Source: Pogonophryne albipinna (taxonomy: Eukaryota; Chordata; Actinopteri; Perciformes; Artedidraconidae). From it: a DNA stretch of 64,000 nucleotides. This document shows, one piece after another, positions 63,666 through 64,000 of this stretch. Position 1 is the first letter of the stretch; each line of letters starts with the position of its first letter. Where the stretch lies: contig CM053256.1 of NCBI GenBank assembly GCA_028583405.1, forward strand, positions 18,129,534 to 18,193,533. The letters run 5' to 3'. The position numbers and the translations under genes were made by a program. The notes below the pieces were generated by a model that searched no databases, had not been told where the DNA came from, and saw only the letters and a program-made list of their open reading frames with translations.

Positions 63666-64000
63666 CAAAGGAGGCAAGTTTTCCATAAATAGTAGATACC
63701 AGCCTTTTTTGGTCATAATCAAGGGTGAGAAACTTGTCAATTCCTGACTCAGGGGGGCGGTTGGGAAAATGGGGAAATTGCTTTTGCGCAAAATGCCTAA
63801 TTTGGAAGAAGCGGAAAAGATGACTTTTTGGCAGGTGATATTTGGCTGACAAGGATGCAAAGTCAGAGAAAACCCCATCCTTGTAAAGATTACTGATTGT
63901 GACAAGCCCGTTGGCAGCCCACATTCAGAAGGTGGGGTCCGAGAAGGATGGAGAGAATGAGTGGTTATTTAGAATCGGAGCTTGGATTGAGGCTCTGTGT
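63666..64000 (-). mobile_element. L1-clade LINE, upstream part continuing past the window edge
   Basis: Minus-strand frame 63924-63666 encodes SAKYHLPKSHLFRFFQIRHF, AQKQFPHFPNRPPESGIDKF, LTLDYDQKRLVSTIYGKL, the stretch that precedes the part at 55834-55220 in L1 ORF2. The two parts are separated only by the hAT at 55843-63657 and its 8-bp duplication. The element runs off the window. Confidence 0.87.

Overview
The window is nuclear DNA from a teleost fish. Introns with GT-AG borders, a tRNA-Gly-type sequence, a four-exon LSM3 gene, exon remnants of the fish-expanded NLR family, and fish-typical Tx1, L2, L1, DIRS, BEL/Pao, hAT, piggyBac-like and Harbinger-like elements all point that way. The species cannot be read from the sequence. 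There is no sign of a prokaryotic replicon, operon or CRISPR locus.

Only one ordinary conserved host gene is visible: lsm3 on the plus strand (coding exons at 35901-35921, 38025-38135, 38264-38359 and 40060-40140), which encodes the 102-residue U6 snRNA-associated Sm-like protein. Its introns 1 and 3 each carry a short hAT-type element. Downstream (45.2-49.9 kb) are plus-strand remnants of an NLR gene; one Harbinger-like MITE sits exactly on a splice donor.

Region by region: 0-1.5 kb, tRNA-Gly-like sequence and a small tandem repeat; 1.6-3.6 kb, a frameshifted copy of a fish multicopy gene (DUF6729-like); 3.7-7.1 kb, a Tx1-clade LINE (minus) with an intact endonuclease and reverse transcriptase but an odd C-terminus; 7.1-8.2 kb, a deleted DIRS with a hAT MITE inside; 8.2-12.6 kb, AT-rich DNA and small TIR elements; 12.7-20 kb, a seven-exon MULE-like transposase gene (minus) split by a young non-autonomous LTR element; 20.2-24.8 kb, a BEL/Pao element lacking RT and most of integrase; 25.4-33.8 kb, a four-level nest (piggyBac-like, then hAT, then L2 LINE, then a THAP/YqaJ element); 34-46 kb, three copies of one 750-bp MITE around lsm3; 46-54 kb, SINE, solo LTR, TTAA MITEs and nested hATs; 54.8-64 kb, a second four-level nest (L1, then hAT, then DIRS, then TTAA MITE).

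Many borders can be read to the base because target-site duplications survive: 8 bp for seven hAT copies (five exact, two 7/8), TTAA for four elements, AT for two, 5 bp for the LTR element, and an exceptional 198-bp duplication around the L2. I did not find a complete undescribed cellular system. The most unusual items are that 198-bp duplication, the THAP/YqaJ two-gene transposon remnant, the Tx1 ORF with a foreign-looking tail, the DIRS whose catalytic parts are replaced by tandem arrays, and the LTR element whose body is protein-coding-like minisatellite.
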